NCBI RefSeq assembly: GCF_001667035.1
Contig: NZ_LZIR01000035.1
Span: 1 to 64,000, forward strand
DNA length: 64,000 bases
Source: Mycobacterium sp. 852002-51057_SCH5723018
Lineage (GTDB): Bacteria > Actinomycetota > Actinomycetes > Mycobacteriales > Mycobacteriaceae
Direction: 5' to 3'
A program made the position numbers and the translations under genes. Below, one piece after another: positions 29,083 through 37,906 of this stretch (positions are counted from its first letter, which is position 1; each line of letters opens with the position of its first letter). The notes below the pieces were generated by a model, which was given only the letters and a program-made list of their open reading frames with translations, did no database searches and was not told the origin of the DNA.

Positions 29083-30027
29083 GTGACTGGAGCTGCAGGC
29101 ATCGGCCTGGCGACGCTGGCCAACGACGGGTCGATCCTCGACACGTGGTTCCCCGCACCGGAACTGACCGAATCGGCCACCAGCGCCACATCGCGACTCG
29201 CGCTGTCCGACGTGCCCCCGGAGCTGGTCGGGCTGGTCGGCCGCGACGACGACCGCGGCACCGAGACCATCGCCGTGTGCACGGTCATCGGCTCGCTCGA
29301 CGACGTGGCCGCCGACGCCTACGACGCCTACCTGCGGCTGCATCTGCTGTCGCATCGGATGGTGGCGCCGCACGGGCTGAACGCCGGCGGCTTGTTCGGG
29401 GTATTGACCAACGTCGTGTGGACTAACCGCGGGCCCTGCGCGGTCGCGGGCTTCGAGGCGGTCCGGGCGCGGCTGCGCCGCCACGGGCCGGTGACCGTCT
29501 ACGGGGTCGACAAGTTCCCGCGGATGGTCGACTACGTCCTGCCGCCCGGGGTCCGCATCGCCGACGCCGACCGGGTCCGGCTGGGCGCCCACCTGGCGCC
29601 GGGCACCACGGTGATGCACGAGGGCTTCGTCAACTACAACGCCGGCACCCTGGGCGCATCGATGGTCGAAGGCCGCATCTCGGCCGGCGTGGTGGTGGGC
29701 GACGGCTCGGATATCGGCGGCGGCGCATCCATCATGGGCACGCTGTCCGGCGGTGGCACGGACGTCATCTCGATCGGCAAGCGCTGCCTGCTCGGCGCCA
29801 ACGCGGGGCTGGGCATCTCACTGGGCGACGACTGCGTCGTCGAGGCCGGGCTCTATGTCACCGCCGGCACCAAGGTCACCACGCCCGACGGCGAAACGGT
29901 CAAGGCCCGCGAGCTCTCCGGCGCCAACAACCTGCTGTTCCGGCGCAACTCGGTGACCGGCGCGGTCGAGGTGGTGGCCCGCGACGGCCAGGGCATCGCG
30001 CTCAACGAGGACCTGCACGCCAACTGA
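29083..30027 (+). CDS. dapD: Tetrahydrodipicolinate N-succinyltransferase
   Basis: 314 residues with a GTG start. The actinobacterial DapD type: an N-terminal domain ([18 protein letters not shown]), then a left-handed parallel beta-helix ([20 protein letters not shown] and [20 protein letters not shown]) and a C-terminal lid ([10 protein letters not shown]). [10 protein letters not shown] holds an active-site Glu region. Uses succinyl-CoA to open the succinylase route to DAP. Text is nearly identical to Rv1201c. One base separates its stop from the convergent MFS gene. Confidence 0.94.
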   Translation: MTGAAGIGLATLANDGSILDTWFPAPELTESATSATSRLALSDVPPELVGLVGRDDDRGTETIAVCTVIGSLDDVAADAYDAYLRLHLLSHRMVAPHGLNAGGLFGVLTNVVWTNRGPCAVAGFEAVRARLRRHGPVTVYGVDKFPRMVDYVLPPGVRIADADRVRLGAHLAPGTTVMHEGFVNYNAGTLGASMVEGRISAGVVVGDGSDIGGGASIMGTLSGGGTDVISIGKRCLLGANAGLGISLGDDCVVEAGLYVTAGTKVTTPDGETVKARELSGANNLLFRRNSVTGAVEVVARDGQGIALNEDLHAN

Positions 30028-30028
30028 G

Positions 30029-31378
30029 CTATCGGGGCGCGTCCTCCAGCCCCGATCCGAGGGTCGTGCCGTTGGTTTCCGGCAGCAGATAGGTGCACAC
30101 CAGGCTCGTCGCCGCGAGGGTGCCCAGCATGAGGCCGATCGCCCAGCTGCCGTAGGTGGCCAGCAGCGTCCCGGATATCAGGGGCGGCACGGCGCCACCC
30201 ACGACGCCGGCCAGGTTGATCACCAGCGCCGAGCCGCTGTAGCGGTAGCGGGTGGCGAACAGTTCCGGAATGAACGCTCCCGTAGGACCGGAGCCGATCC
30301 CGGCGATCGCACACATGCCGGCGATGGCGACCACGTACAGCACGGGGTTGCCGGTGTCTATCAGGGGCATCACCACGAACGCCCACGGCAGGCAGCCCGA
30401 CCACCCGACCAGCATCAGGCGGCGGCGCCCGACGCGGTCACACAGCGTGGCCGACAGGGACACCGATGCGATGCTCACCAGCCCCGCCAGCACGCCGACC
30501 GACCAGATGAAGGTGCGCGAATACCCGAGGTGCGAATGGGCGTACATGGTCAGGTAGGTGTTTCCCATGTACGCGAAGCCCAGCGCGCCCAGGATGCTCC
30601 CCGCGGCCAGGACGATCTCGCGGCGCTGCAGCCGCAGCAACTCGGCCAGCGGCGCCCTGGGCACCAGGTTGCGGGCCTTCTCCTCGACGAACACCGGGGT
30701 CTCGTCGATGTTGAGCCGCACGTAGAGGGCGATGCCGATCAGTGCCGCGCTGATCAGGAACGGCAGGCGCCATCCCCACTGCATGAACGCGGGGCTGTTC
30801 TCACCGATGCTGAAGTTGACGCCCAGGAAGGTCAGGCTGGACAGCACCGCCGCGGTCCCGCCGCCGAGCAGGGTGAACATGCCGTAGCGGCCGCGCTTGC
30901 CTGCCGGCGCGTATTCGGCGCTCAGCAACGCCGACCCCGCCCACTCCCCGCCGACGGCGAACCCCTGCAGGAGCCGCAGCGCCATCAGGATCAGCGGCGC
31001 GGCCACGCCGATGGTGGCCGTGCTGGGCACCAGGCCCACGGTCACCGTGGACACGGCCATGATCAGCAGCGTGGCGATCAGGGTCTTCTTGCGGCCCAGC
31101 CGGTCCCCGAAGTAACCGAACACGGCCGCGCCCAGCGGCCGGGACAGGAACGCCGTCGCGAACGTGCCCATCGACGCGATCATCGCCACCGTGGGGCTCA
31201 GGTGCGGGAAGAACACCGTCGGAAACACCAGCGCCGCGGCGGTGCCGTAGATGAGGAAGTCGTAATACTCGATGGCGGAGCCGACGAGGCAGGCGGCGGC
31301 CACCCGCCGCATCGGTGTGGACGCGGGGCGGGCTACAACCGCCGCGGCGCCGCCGCCCGGGCGACCGAACTCACCCAT
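30029..31378 (-). CDS. MFS metabolite:H+ symporter (MHS family, Rv1200 type)
   Basis: 449 residues with 12 predicted membrane segments. GYFGDRLGRKKTLI between helices 2 and 3 and the equivalent DRVGRRRLMLVGWSG between 8 and 9 are the MFS signatures, and FAVGGEWAGSALLSAEYAP is typical of the ShiA/ProP/KgtP-like MHS branch that carries dicarboxylates, shikimate or osmolytes. Convergent with dapD, so no functional link with DAP synthesis should be assumed. The longer N-terminus (Gly/Ala-rich, ~20 residues) before MRRVAAACLVGS may be overextended; ATG at that Met is an alternative start. Confidence 0.88.
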   Translation of the reverse strand: MGEFGRPGGGAAAVVARPASTPMRRVAAACLVGSAIEYYDFLIYGTAAALVFPTVFFPHLSPTVAMIASMGTFATAFLSRPLGAAVFGYFGDRLGRKKTLIATLLIMAVSTVTVGLVPSTATIGVAAPLILMALRLLQGFAVGGEWAGSALLSAEYAPAGKRGRYGMFTLLGGGTAAVLSSLTFLGVNFSIGENSPAFMQWGWRLPFLISAALIGIALYVRLNIDETPVFVEEKARNLVPRAPLAELLRLQRREIVLAAGSILGALGFAYMGNTYLTMYAHSHLGYSRTFIWSVGVLAGLVSIASVSLSATLCDRVGRRRLMLVGWSGCLPWAFVVMPLIDTGNPVLYVVAIAGMCAIAGIGSGPTGAFIPELFATRYRYSGSALVINLAGVVGGAVPPLISGTLLATYGSWAIGLMLGTLAATSLVCTYLLPETNGTTLGSGLEDAPR

Positions 31379-31574
31379 GAAGGCCGCCCAGTGCTCGGTT
31401 GCGTCTACTCACCTGTACGACGGTAGGTGAAGCTCCGCGGTCTCGCCCGCTAGCGACCCTGGCAAGTTCCTGGATGTCGCGTAAGTCTTCCGGCCGCGAC
31501 CGTGCGTGTTGGGACGGCGACACGCCGTAAATCGCGTACAACTGCGCACGCTCGCGGTGGCTCATCGCGGCGGG
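31379..31574. other. Intergenic stretch with weak small ORF and hairpin
   Basis: Between fadD36 and the MFS gene. A 64-codon minus-strand frame (31371-31565) starts 9 bp after the fadD36 stop with text RAQLYAIYGVSPSQHARSRP; it has no Shine-Dalgarno and overlaps the MFS start, so it may be a decayed remnant rather than a gene. TCACCT (31409-31414) pairs with AGGTGA (31425-31430). In M. tuberculosis this junction carries PE/PPE, ESX and IS1081 genes, all absent here. Confidence 0.4.
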
Positions 31575-32996
31575 TCAGCCCTCGGAGAGCAGCTGCTTCT
31601 TGAGCACCTTGCCCATGGCGTTGCGCGGCAGCGCGTCGACCACGCGCACCTCGCGGGGGCGCTTGTGGATCGAAAGCTCCTGGGCCACATAGTTGATCAG
31701 CTCGTCGGGCTGCAGCTCCGAGGAGCCGACGACGAACGCGACGATGCGCTGCCCCAGGTCCTCGTCGGGCAGCCCGACGACGGCGGCCTCCTGCACGCCG
31801 GGATGCCCGAGCAACGACGTCTCGATTTCGCCGGCGCCGACGCGGAATCCGCCGGACTTGATCAGGTCCACCGACTCGCGTCCGACGATGCGGTGCATGC
31901 CGCCGTCGTCGACGACGGCGACATCCCCGGTGTGGTACCAGCCGTCGGCGTCGAAAACCTCGGCGGTGGCCTCGGGCCGATTCAGGTAGCCGTCGAACAT
32001 CATGGGCCCGCGAACATGAAGCCGCCCAACGGTTTCCCCGTCGCGCGGGACGGGTTTGTCGTTGTCGTCGAGCAGCCTGGTCTCCACGCCGGCGACCGGC
32101 AGACCCACCCATCCCGCACGACGCTCTCCGTCGGCCCGGGTGGAGATGGTGATCAGCGATTCCGAGGCGCCGTAGCGTTCGATGGGCTGGTGTCCCGTGA
32201 GCCGGGCCAGGCCGTCGAACACCGGCACCGGCAGCGGGGCGCTCCCCGACACCAGCAGTCGTGCCGGCCTCAGCGCCCCGGCCGCCGACTCGTCGGCCGC
32301 CACCCGCGACCACACCGTCGGTACCCCGAAAAACAGCGTGCCGCCGGCCTCCTCGCGGGCCTGGGCGTAGCCGGCCGGTGTCGGTCTTCCGGTGTGCACG
32401 AAGCGATTCCCGATGCGCAGCGACCCGAGCAGGCCCAGCACCAGACCATGCACGTGAAACAGCGGCAAGCCGTGCACCAGGACGTCGTCGGCCGTCCACT
32501 GCCACGCCTCGGCCAGCGCATCCAGGTCGGCGGCGATCGCCCGACGGCTCAGCAGCACACCCTTGGGCAGCCCGGTGGTGCCCGAGGTGTAGATGACCAT
32601 CGCGGTGGCATCGGGCGAGGGTTCGGGGTAACGGTGCCAGGATCGGGCGTGCAACCGAACTGGTATGTGCGGCAACCCTTCTGACTCGTCCGGCTCCGGC
32701 CCCAGCCAGGCCTCCACCCCGGAGTCGGTCAGCATGTGCCGGCGCTCGGCCACGCCGACATCCGAGGGCACCGGGACGAATGGCACCCCGGCGATCAGGC
32801 AGCCGGTGATCGCCAGCACGGTCGACGCGGTGGGCTTGGCCAGCACCGCGACCAGGCGCGCGCCAGCGACGCGCTCGGCCACCGACGTCGCGGCACCGAC
32901 CAGGTCGCTGCGGCTCAGCGTGGCGCCGTCGATCCTGACCGCGTCGGCGATGTCGGTGGTGGTAACGGCAGCGGGGTTTAGGGATGCCAGCAGCAC
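31575..32996 (-). CDS. fadD36: Acyl-CoA synthetase FadD36
   Basis: 473 residues, short for the family. The ATP-binding motif MVIYTSGTTGLPKGVLLS, the adenylate-forming motif ERYGASESLI, YHTGDVAVVDDGG and the catalytic C-terminal Lys in PRNAMGKVLKKQL are all intact. Close in text to M. tuberculosis FadD36, which I recall as clustering with malonyl/methylmalonyl-type or short-chain acyl-CoA ligases; substrate is not certain. GTG 32996. Lies 22 bp downstream of the alpha/beta hydrolase on the same strand, so possibly one transcript. Confidence 0.92.
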   Translation of the reverse strand: MLLASLNPAAVTTTDIADAVRIDGATLSRSDLVGAATSVAERVAGARLVAVLAKPTASTVLAITGCLIAGVPFVPVPSDVGVAERRHMLTDSGVEAWLGPEPDESEGLPHIPVRLHARSWHRYPEPSPDATAMVIYTSGTTGLPKGVLLSRRAIAADLDALAEAWQWTADDVLVHGLPLFHVHGLVLGLLGSLRIGNRFVHTGRPTPAGYAQAREEAGGTLFFGVPTVWSRVAADESAAGALRPARLLVSGSAPLPVPVFDGLARLTGHQPIERYGASESLITISTRADGERRAGWVGLPVAGVETRLLDDNDKPVPRDGETVGRLHVRGPMMFDGYLNRPEATAEVFDADGWYHTGDVAVVDDGGMHRIVGRESVDLIKSGGFRVGAGEIETSLLGHPGVQEAAVVGLPDEDLGQRIVAFVVGSSELQPDELINYVAQELSIHKRPREVRVVDALPRNAMGKVLKKQLLSEG

Positions 32997-33018
32997 GAAT
33001 GCAGGTTACCCGGCGCAG

Positions 33019-33927
33019 TTATTCTTGCTCGTCCCAGATCTTCATCAGGGTGCACAGGATCTCCTCGCCGCGGCCCAGCCCGGCGAGATGACTTTCGCCC
33101 GGCAGCACGAACAGCTCGGCATCGGGCAGCAAGGACACGACGTGCTCACCGTGGGCGAACGGAACGATGTGGTCGCTGTCGCCGTGCCACCAGCGGACCG
33201 GGACCTTGACCTCGTCCAGCCGGAAGCCCCAGTCGCGGGTGAACAGGATGATGTCGTTGAAGGGGGCCGCCAGTTGCTTACGGCTGCCGTTGAGCAGGTC
33301 GTCGAGGAACATGGCCTTGAACTCGGGCCGGGTGAGCAGGCGCCGGTCGGCCTCGGGTGACACCAGGGCGTAAAGCTCGAGCGCGGACGTCGCGACCGGA
33401 CGGATCATCCGGATCAGCAGGCTCGCGCCGATCCGCAGCGGGTCGCCTCCCAGCCGCAGCAGCGGCGCCGCCCGCTTGCCCAGGTTCATCAAACCGCTGG
33501 TGATCCCTTCCTCGCCGAGGAACGGCGCGACCCCACCGAGCACGCCGGCCGCCACCACCCGATCGGGCAGGACCGCGGCGGACGCGAGCGCGTACGGACC
33601 GCCGCCCGACAGGCCGATGACCGCCATCTTGTCGATGCCCAGCGTGTCCGCCATGGTGCGCAAGTCGTCGGCGAACGCCTGGATGTTCTCGTACCGGTGG
33701 GGCGTCGACGAGCCGATACCGGGCCGGTCCAGGCCGATCAGCCGGATGTTCTGCTGTTCGGCGTAGACCCGGGCCTCGGTCGGGATCTGACGTCGGGCGC
33801 CGGGCGTTCCGTGGAGCCAGAACACCGCGCGACCCTGGGGGTCGCCGAATTCGGCGAAGCCGATTTGGCGGTCCCGACCGACCGCGACGTTTCCTTCGAG
33901 CTTGGGGCGAGCAATCGCGAGGGCCAT
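33019..33927 (-). CDS. Alpha/beta-hydrolase fold protein (Rv1191 type)
   Basis: 302 residues. The oxyanion segment FWLHGTPGARRQ, the nucleophile elbow GLSGGGPYALAS (Ser near 105), the acid in WWHGDSDHIVPF and the catalytic His in PGESHLAGLGRG complete a triad. There is no signal peptide. Such proteins are esterases, lipases or epoxide/haloalkane hydrolase relatives; the substrate cannot be read from sequence. It precedes fadD36 on the same strand with 22 bp between, which would fit hydrolysis followed by CoA activation of an acyl product. Confidence 0.85.
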   Translation of the reverse strand: MALAIARPKLEGNVAVGRDRQIGFAEFGDPQGRAVFWLHGTPGARRQIPTEARVYAEQQNIRLIGLDRPGIGSSTPHRYENIQAFADDLRTMADTLGIDKMAVIGLSGGGPYALASAAVLPDRVVAAGVLGGVAPFLGEEGITSGLMNLGKRAAPLLRLGGDPLRIGASLLIRMIRPVATSALELYALVSPEADRRLLTRPEFKAMFLDDLLNGSRKQLAAPFNDIILFTRDWGFRLDEVKVPVRWWHGDSDHIVPFAHGEHVVSLLPDAELFVLPGESHLAGLGRGEEILCTLMKIWDEQE

Positions 33928-33974
33928 GCCAGCAGCTTTGCATGTTACGAGCAGTTGACGAAAGCCGCACGGGG

Positions 33975-36239
33975 CTACGCGTTGAGCACCCGCTCACCGA
34001 TGATCCGTTCGCTGCGCAGGGTGGCCAGCTCCTGCTCCGAGAGGCCGAGCCCGCGCAGGATCTCCTCGTTGTGCTGTCCCAGCGTTGGGGGCGGGGTGCG
34101 GTGATGACGAGCCGGCCCGGGGGTGATGCGGAAGGGCCAGCCGGGATAACGGTGGGATCCGGTGATCGGATGCTCGAACTCCTCGTAATAGGCGCGCGCG
34201 TCGAGTTGGGCTCCGATCAGGTCCGTGTCGTACATCCGGTCGCCGGTGATGACTCGTTCGGCCGCGATGCCCTGCGCGCGCAGGGTCGCGACGATCGCGG
34301 CCGGCGGTTGGGGGCGGGTCCACGCGGCGACCAGCTGGTCGAACACGTCGTGGTCGATCGGCGGTGACCCGTTGTCTACCAACGACACCGCCACCCACAC
34401 CCCGTCCTCGGCGGTCGGGTACACGCCCTGCAGATAGCCGCGCCGGCGGTTGCCTTCCCGCGCTTTCACGACGCCGTTCATCGAGTACTCGATCACCGGT
34501 TCGGCGGTCACGCACGCCGCGACTTCGATCTGGGCGACCTCGACCAGCTGCCCCTCCCCCGTGCGGCTTCGGTGCTCGAGCGCGGCCAGCAGCGCGACCC
34601 CGGCGTGCACGCCGACGATCGGGTCGGCGGGACCCTGCGGGTTGCACGGCGGGCCATCGGCGTACCCGGTGACCGCTGACATGCCGGAGGTCTGCTCGAT
34701 GTTCAGCGCCCAGCCGACGTAGTCGCGCCAGGGGCCCTGCAGCCCGAAGCCGGGCATCCGCACGACAATAACGTCGGGCTTCAGCACCACCAGCGAGTCG
34801 TAGTCCAGGCCGAACTGCTCCACCACCCGCGGGGAGAAGTTCTCCACGACGACGTCGGCGTCGGCGGCCAGCCGCCGCGCAAGCTCGAGGCCGCGCCGCG
34901 AGGTCAGGTCAAGCGTCAGGTCGCGCTTGTTGAGGTTGGTGCCCTGCCAGATGGCGCTGCGCTCGTACCAGTCGTCGCCCTCGTAGGCGAACGCCCCCGA
35001 GTAGCGGTGCCCGTCGGGCCGCTGGATGGACTCCACCTTGATGATGTCGGCGCCGAACGCGCCCAGGTAGCAGGTCAGATACGCCCCGGCCCAAAACGTG
35101 GTCAGGTCGAGCACCTTTAGTCCCGCAAAGGGTTCGGGCCGCGAACGTAACGCCACGGCGATTTTCGGGGCGGAATTCCGCCGTGGCGTTACGCTCGCGC
35201 CCAACCGAAACGGCGCGCCGGGACGTTGAAATCCCCCGCCCTCGACGAAGAAACCGCGCTTGGCGTACTGCGGACAGTCCAGCACGGTGGCGCCGTCGTT
35301 GACCGGGGCGGCTGGAATGCGCAGCGCCTGGCCCAGTTCCACGATCTCGGCAACGGTCTGCCGTGCCAGCAGGGGCTCCGCCTTCGAGAAAAACTCGTCG
35401 CGTTCCGGCCCACCCATCATGATCGCGATCTGATGCTCGCCGTACTCGGGCAGGCCGAGCATCGCGCACACGTCCAGCCAGTGCTGACCCGTCAGGCAGT
35501 TGATGCCGACCCACCCGTCGGCGGCGCGGACGACACCCAGCATCGGGGCCGACCGCAGGTTCGCGGGCAGGCCAAGGTGTTGCATCCGCCGCGCCATCAG
35601 CATCGGGTACGGCAACGTCGACAGCAGCGCCTCCAGCTGGGAGACGTCGACCTCTGTGACGCGGCCGACGGGCGGCACCCGCAGCGCGGTCATCGCACCC
35701 AGCGCGCCGTAGGCGCCCGCGACGTACTCGGAGATGCGGGCGCCGACCTGAACCGGCGGGCGTTGCGGATCCCTGGCACTGATCCACCCCGACGCCGCCT
35801 GCAAGGTCAGCGGCGTAGCGGTGCGATCGCGCCACGGTCCGGTCTGGCCGAAATGAGAAATGCGGAGCAGCACCAGGTTTGGGTTGAGCCGACCCAGGGT
35901 GTCGGCGTCCAGTCCCCAACCCTCGAGCGTTCCGGGCGCGAAATCCTCGACGAGTACATGGGCCTGCGCGAGAAGCTCACGGGCGGCCGCCATGTCGTCG
36001 GGCCGGCCCAAATCCAGTGTGACCCGGCGTTTTCCGGCGTTGAGGTACCCGAACAAGCCGCAGCGTTGCGGGTCGGGAACCCCTCCGGGAAACGGACCCC
36101 AATGGCGCAGCGGGTCTCCGGCGGGGGGCTCGATCTTGGTGACCTCGGCACCGAGATCGGCGAAAAGCTTTGCGGCGTAAGGGCCTGAAATCTCGTTGGC
36201 CAGCTCGACGACGTGGATCCCGGCGAGGGGTCCCGTCAT
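33975..36239 (-). CDS. Fused two-domain CaiB/BaiF (class III) CoA-transferase
   Basis: 754 residues, twice the usual ~400: two CaiB-type halves in tandem. Half 1 starts GPLAGIHVVELANEISGPYA with ADLGAEVTKIEPPAGDPLR. Half 2 starts near residue 370 with PFAGLKVLDLTTFWAGAY and ADIIKVESIQRPDGHR. The catalytic Asp region is recognisable in half 2 (GPADPIVGVHAG), whereas the aligned stretch of half 1 (GARISEYVAGAYG) lacks the Asp, so half 1 may be structural. It would move CoA between carboxylic acids, e.g. activating a side-chain acid. The linker at 348-367 is encoded by a long palindrome. It overlaps the upstream aldehyde dehydrogenase by 4 bp: aldehyde to acid to acyl-CoA. Confidence 0.88.
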   Translation of the reverse strand: MTGPLAGIHVVELANEISGPYAAKLFADLGAEVTKIEPPAGDPLRHWGPFPGGVPDPQRCGLFGYLNAGKRRVTLDLGRPDDMAAARELLAQAHVLVEDFAPGTLEGWGLDADTLGRLNPNLVLLRISHFGQTGPWRDRTATPLTLQAASGWISARDPQRPPVQVGARISEYVAGAYGALGAMTALRVPPVGRVTEVDVSQLEALLSTLPYPMLMARRMQHLGLPANLRSAPMLGVVRAADGWVGINCLTGQHWLDVCAMLGLPEYGEHQIAIMMGGPERDEFFSKAEPLLARQTVAEIVELGQALRIPAAPVNDGATVLDCPQYAKRGFFVEGGGFQRPGAPFRLGASVTPRRNSAPKIAVALRSRPEPFAGLKVLDLTTFWAGAYLTCYLGAFGADIIKVESIQRPDGHRYSGAFAYEGDDWYERSAIWQGTNLNKRDLTLDLTSRRGLELARRLAADADVVVENFSPRVVEQFGLDYDSLVVLKPDVIVVRMPGFGLQGPWRDYVGWALNIEQTSGMSAVTGYADGPPCNPQGPADPIVGVHAGVALLAALEHRSRTGEGQLVEVAQIEVAACVTAEPVIEYSMNGVVKAREGNRRRGYLQGVYPTAEDGVWVAVSLVDNGSPPIDHDVFDQLVAAWTRPQPPAAIVATLRAQGIAAERVITGDRMYDTDLIGAQLDARAYYEEFEHPITGSHRYPGWPFRITPGPARHHRTPPPTLGQHNEEILRGLGLSEQELATLRSERIIGERVLNA
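35141..35198. repeat. Palindromic element inside the CoA-transferase reading frame
   Basis: GCGAACGTAACGCCACGGCG (35141-35160) pairs with CGCCGTGGCGTTACGCTCGC (35179-35198), 19 of 20 bases, and the 18-base centre overlaps a second perfect palindrome GCGGAATTCCGC (35170-35181). It encodes the residues VTPRRNSAPKIAVALRS of the linker between the two CaiB halves, without stop or frame change. The arrangement is that of a REP/MITE-like unit inserted into a tolerant inter-domain site. Confidence 0.85.
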
Positions 36240-37732
36240 GCGGGGACCCCGATGGCCTTCACCTCCATGTACTGGTGCAGGCCGGTCACTCCGCCGCTCT
36301 CACGGCCGAACCCGCTCAACTTGAAGCCGCCGAACGGCGCGTCGCCGGGACCCACGCCGTTGACCGCGACCTGGCCGGTGCGGATGCGCCGAGCAACGCC
36401 GACGGCCCGGTCCACGTCGGCGCCCCATACGGCCCCGGACAACCCGTACCGCGAGTTGTTGGCGATCGCGACCGCCTCGTCGTCGTCGCGGTAGCGGAGC
36501 ACCGACAACACGGGCCCGAACACTTCCTCCTGAGCGATCGTGGAATCCGGTTCGACGTCGGTGAGGATCGTCGGTTCGAAGTAGAAGCCGGCGTCGAGGC
36601 CCGCCGGGGGGCCGCCTCCGGTCGCCAGCTTCGCCCCGTCGTTGACCGCCCCGTCGACGTGCGCCTGGACGCGGTCTCGCTGCGCCGCGCTGATCAGCGG
36701 GCCCATCTGCGCCTCGGGATCCTTGGGGTCACCGACCTTGATGTCACGGGCGAGCGCGACGAGCCGATCGACGACGTCGTCGTGCAGCGCCTCGGGAAGG
36801 AGCAGCCGGCTGTGCAGGATGCAGGCCTGCCCGGCGTGCAGTGAGCAGCAGTCGAACAGCATCTGGCGCAGCATTTCGTCGGTCACTTGCGTGTCGTCGA
36901 GGACGATGCTGGCCGACTTCCCGCCGCACTCCAACAACAGCCGCTTCATGGCGTCGCCCGCGGCCCTCATGACCTCACAGCCCACGGCCGAGCTGCCGGT
37001 GAAGCTGATCATGTCGAGGCGCGGGTCGGTGGTGAGCAGCTTGGCGGCCTCCAGACCCGACGGGGTGACGACGTTGACGACACCCGGCGGGATGTCGGTC
37101 TCCTCGTCGATGACGCGCGCGAGCGCGAGCCCGGCGAGCGGCGTCAGCGGCGACGGCTTGAGCACGACGGTATTTCCCGCGGCCAGAGCGTTGTTCACCT
37201 TCATCACATTGAGGCAGTGCGGGAAGTTCCACGGCGTCAGGATCGATACGACGCCGAGCGGCTCTCGCCGCAGCAACGTCGTCCCGGCGCCGATTCCGGT
37301 GACCGGCTCGTCGGTCAACTTCGTGGCGAGCTGGGCCGCATGCATGGACATGTACCCGGCCCCGTCGATTTGCATCATCCGCTCGTTCGAAACACAGCCC
37401 CACTCCACCTGCGACAGCGCAAAGAACTCGTCGGCGTGCTTGAGCAGGGCCTCGCCGAGTTGGTTGAGGCAACCGGCCCGCTCCTCGGGGCTCGTGGTCG
37501 CCCACGGCCCGCTGTCGAAGGCCCGGCGCGCGGCGGCGATCGCCTCGCCGACCTGGCCGACGCTCGCGTCGGGCGCGCTGGCGATGGCCTTTTCGGTGGC
37601 GGGGTCGATGTCGTCGAAACGGCCGTCCTCCGGTTCGACCCATCTGCCGTCGATGTAGAGCCCATAGGTGTCGACCAGGGGTCGCGGGGGTTGTAGCTCG
37701 GCCATGTGCGTCCTCACCCGAACGTCGGTCAT
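36236..37732 (-). CDS. Aldehyde dehydrogenase (NAD(P)+-dependent)
   Basis: 498 residues. TPWNFPHCLNVMKVNNALAA, the nucleotide-binding ISFTGSSAVGCEV, the general-base Glu in LLECGGKSASIVLDD and the catalytic Cys in SLHAGQACILHSR are present, as is the C-terminal PFGGFKLSGFGRESG. It oxidises an aldehyde to a carboxylate. Coupled to the CoA-transferase by ATGA overlap and divergent from the P450 operon across a 174-bp interval, so it likely acts on an alcohol-derived aldehyde made by the P450 and alcohol dehydrogenase encoded opposite. ATG 37705 is an alternative, 9 residues shorter. Confidence 0.9.
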   Translation of the reverse strand: MTDVRVRTHMAELQPPRPLVDTYGLYIDGRWVEPEDGRFDDIDPATEKAIASAPDASVGQVGEAIAAARRAFDSGPWATTSPEERAGCLNQLGEALLKHADEFFALSQVEWGCVSNERMMQIDGAGYMSMHAAQLATKLTDEPVTGIGAGTTLLRREPLGVVSILTPWNFPHCLNVMKVNNALAAGNTVVLKPSPLTPLAGLALARVIDEETDIPPGVVNVVTPSGLEAAKLLTTDPRLDMISFTGSSAVGCEVMRAAGDAMKRLLLECGGKSASIVLDDTQVTDEMLRQMLFDCCSLHAGQACILHSRLLLPEALHDDVVDRLVALARDIKVGDPKDPEAQMGPLISAAQRDRVQAHVDGAVNDGAKLATGGGPPAGLDAGFYFEPTILTDVEPDSTIAQEEVFGPVLSVLRYRDDDEAVAIANNSRYGLSGAVWGADVDRAVGVARRIRTGQVAVNGVGPGDAPFGGFKLSGFGRESGGVTGLHQYMEVKAIGVPA

Positions 37733-37818
37733 CTAGAGAGCCAGTGTTCACCCCAGGCCCGCTGGCGTCAATCACCAATTCGGCGAATTCCGGGCTATTA
37801 CACCGCGTTGTCGACGTA

Positions 37819-37848
37819 TTGACAGGTGTGGTCATGCCAGAGTAGACA
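37819..37848 (+). promoter_or_regulatory. Probable sigma-A-type promoter of the P450/igr-like operon
   Basis: TTGACA at 37819-37824 is a perfect -35 box; TAGACA at 37843-37848 is a reasonable -10 with an 18-base spacer. The inferred start lies ~55 bases before the GTG of the P450 gene. TGAC-N7-GTCA (37820-37834) overlaps the -35 and could be a repressor site for the TetR protein encoded at the end of the operon. The KstR-like text AACnnGTT was looked for and not found. Confidence 0.5.
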
Positions 37849-37906
37849 CAACGTCGCAAGACATATTGGTCCCATGTGTCGGATCGCCTGTCGAGGGAGG
37901 CCTGCC

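Noticed and set aside
28988..29191. N-terminal extension of DapE to 29191
   Set aside because: It would run through the palindromic repeat and into dapD; homology starts at GTG 28987.
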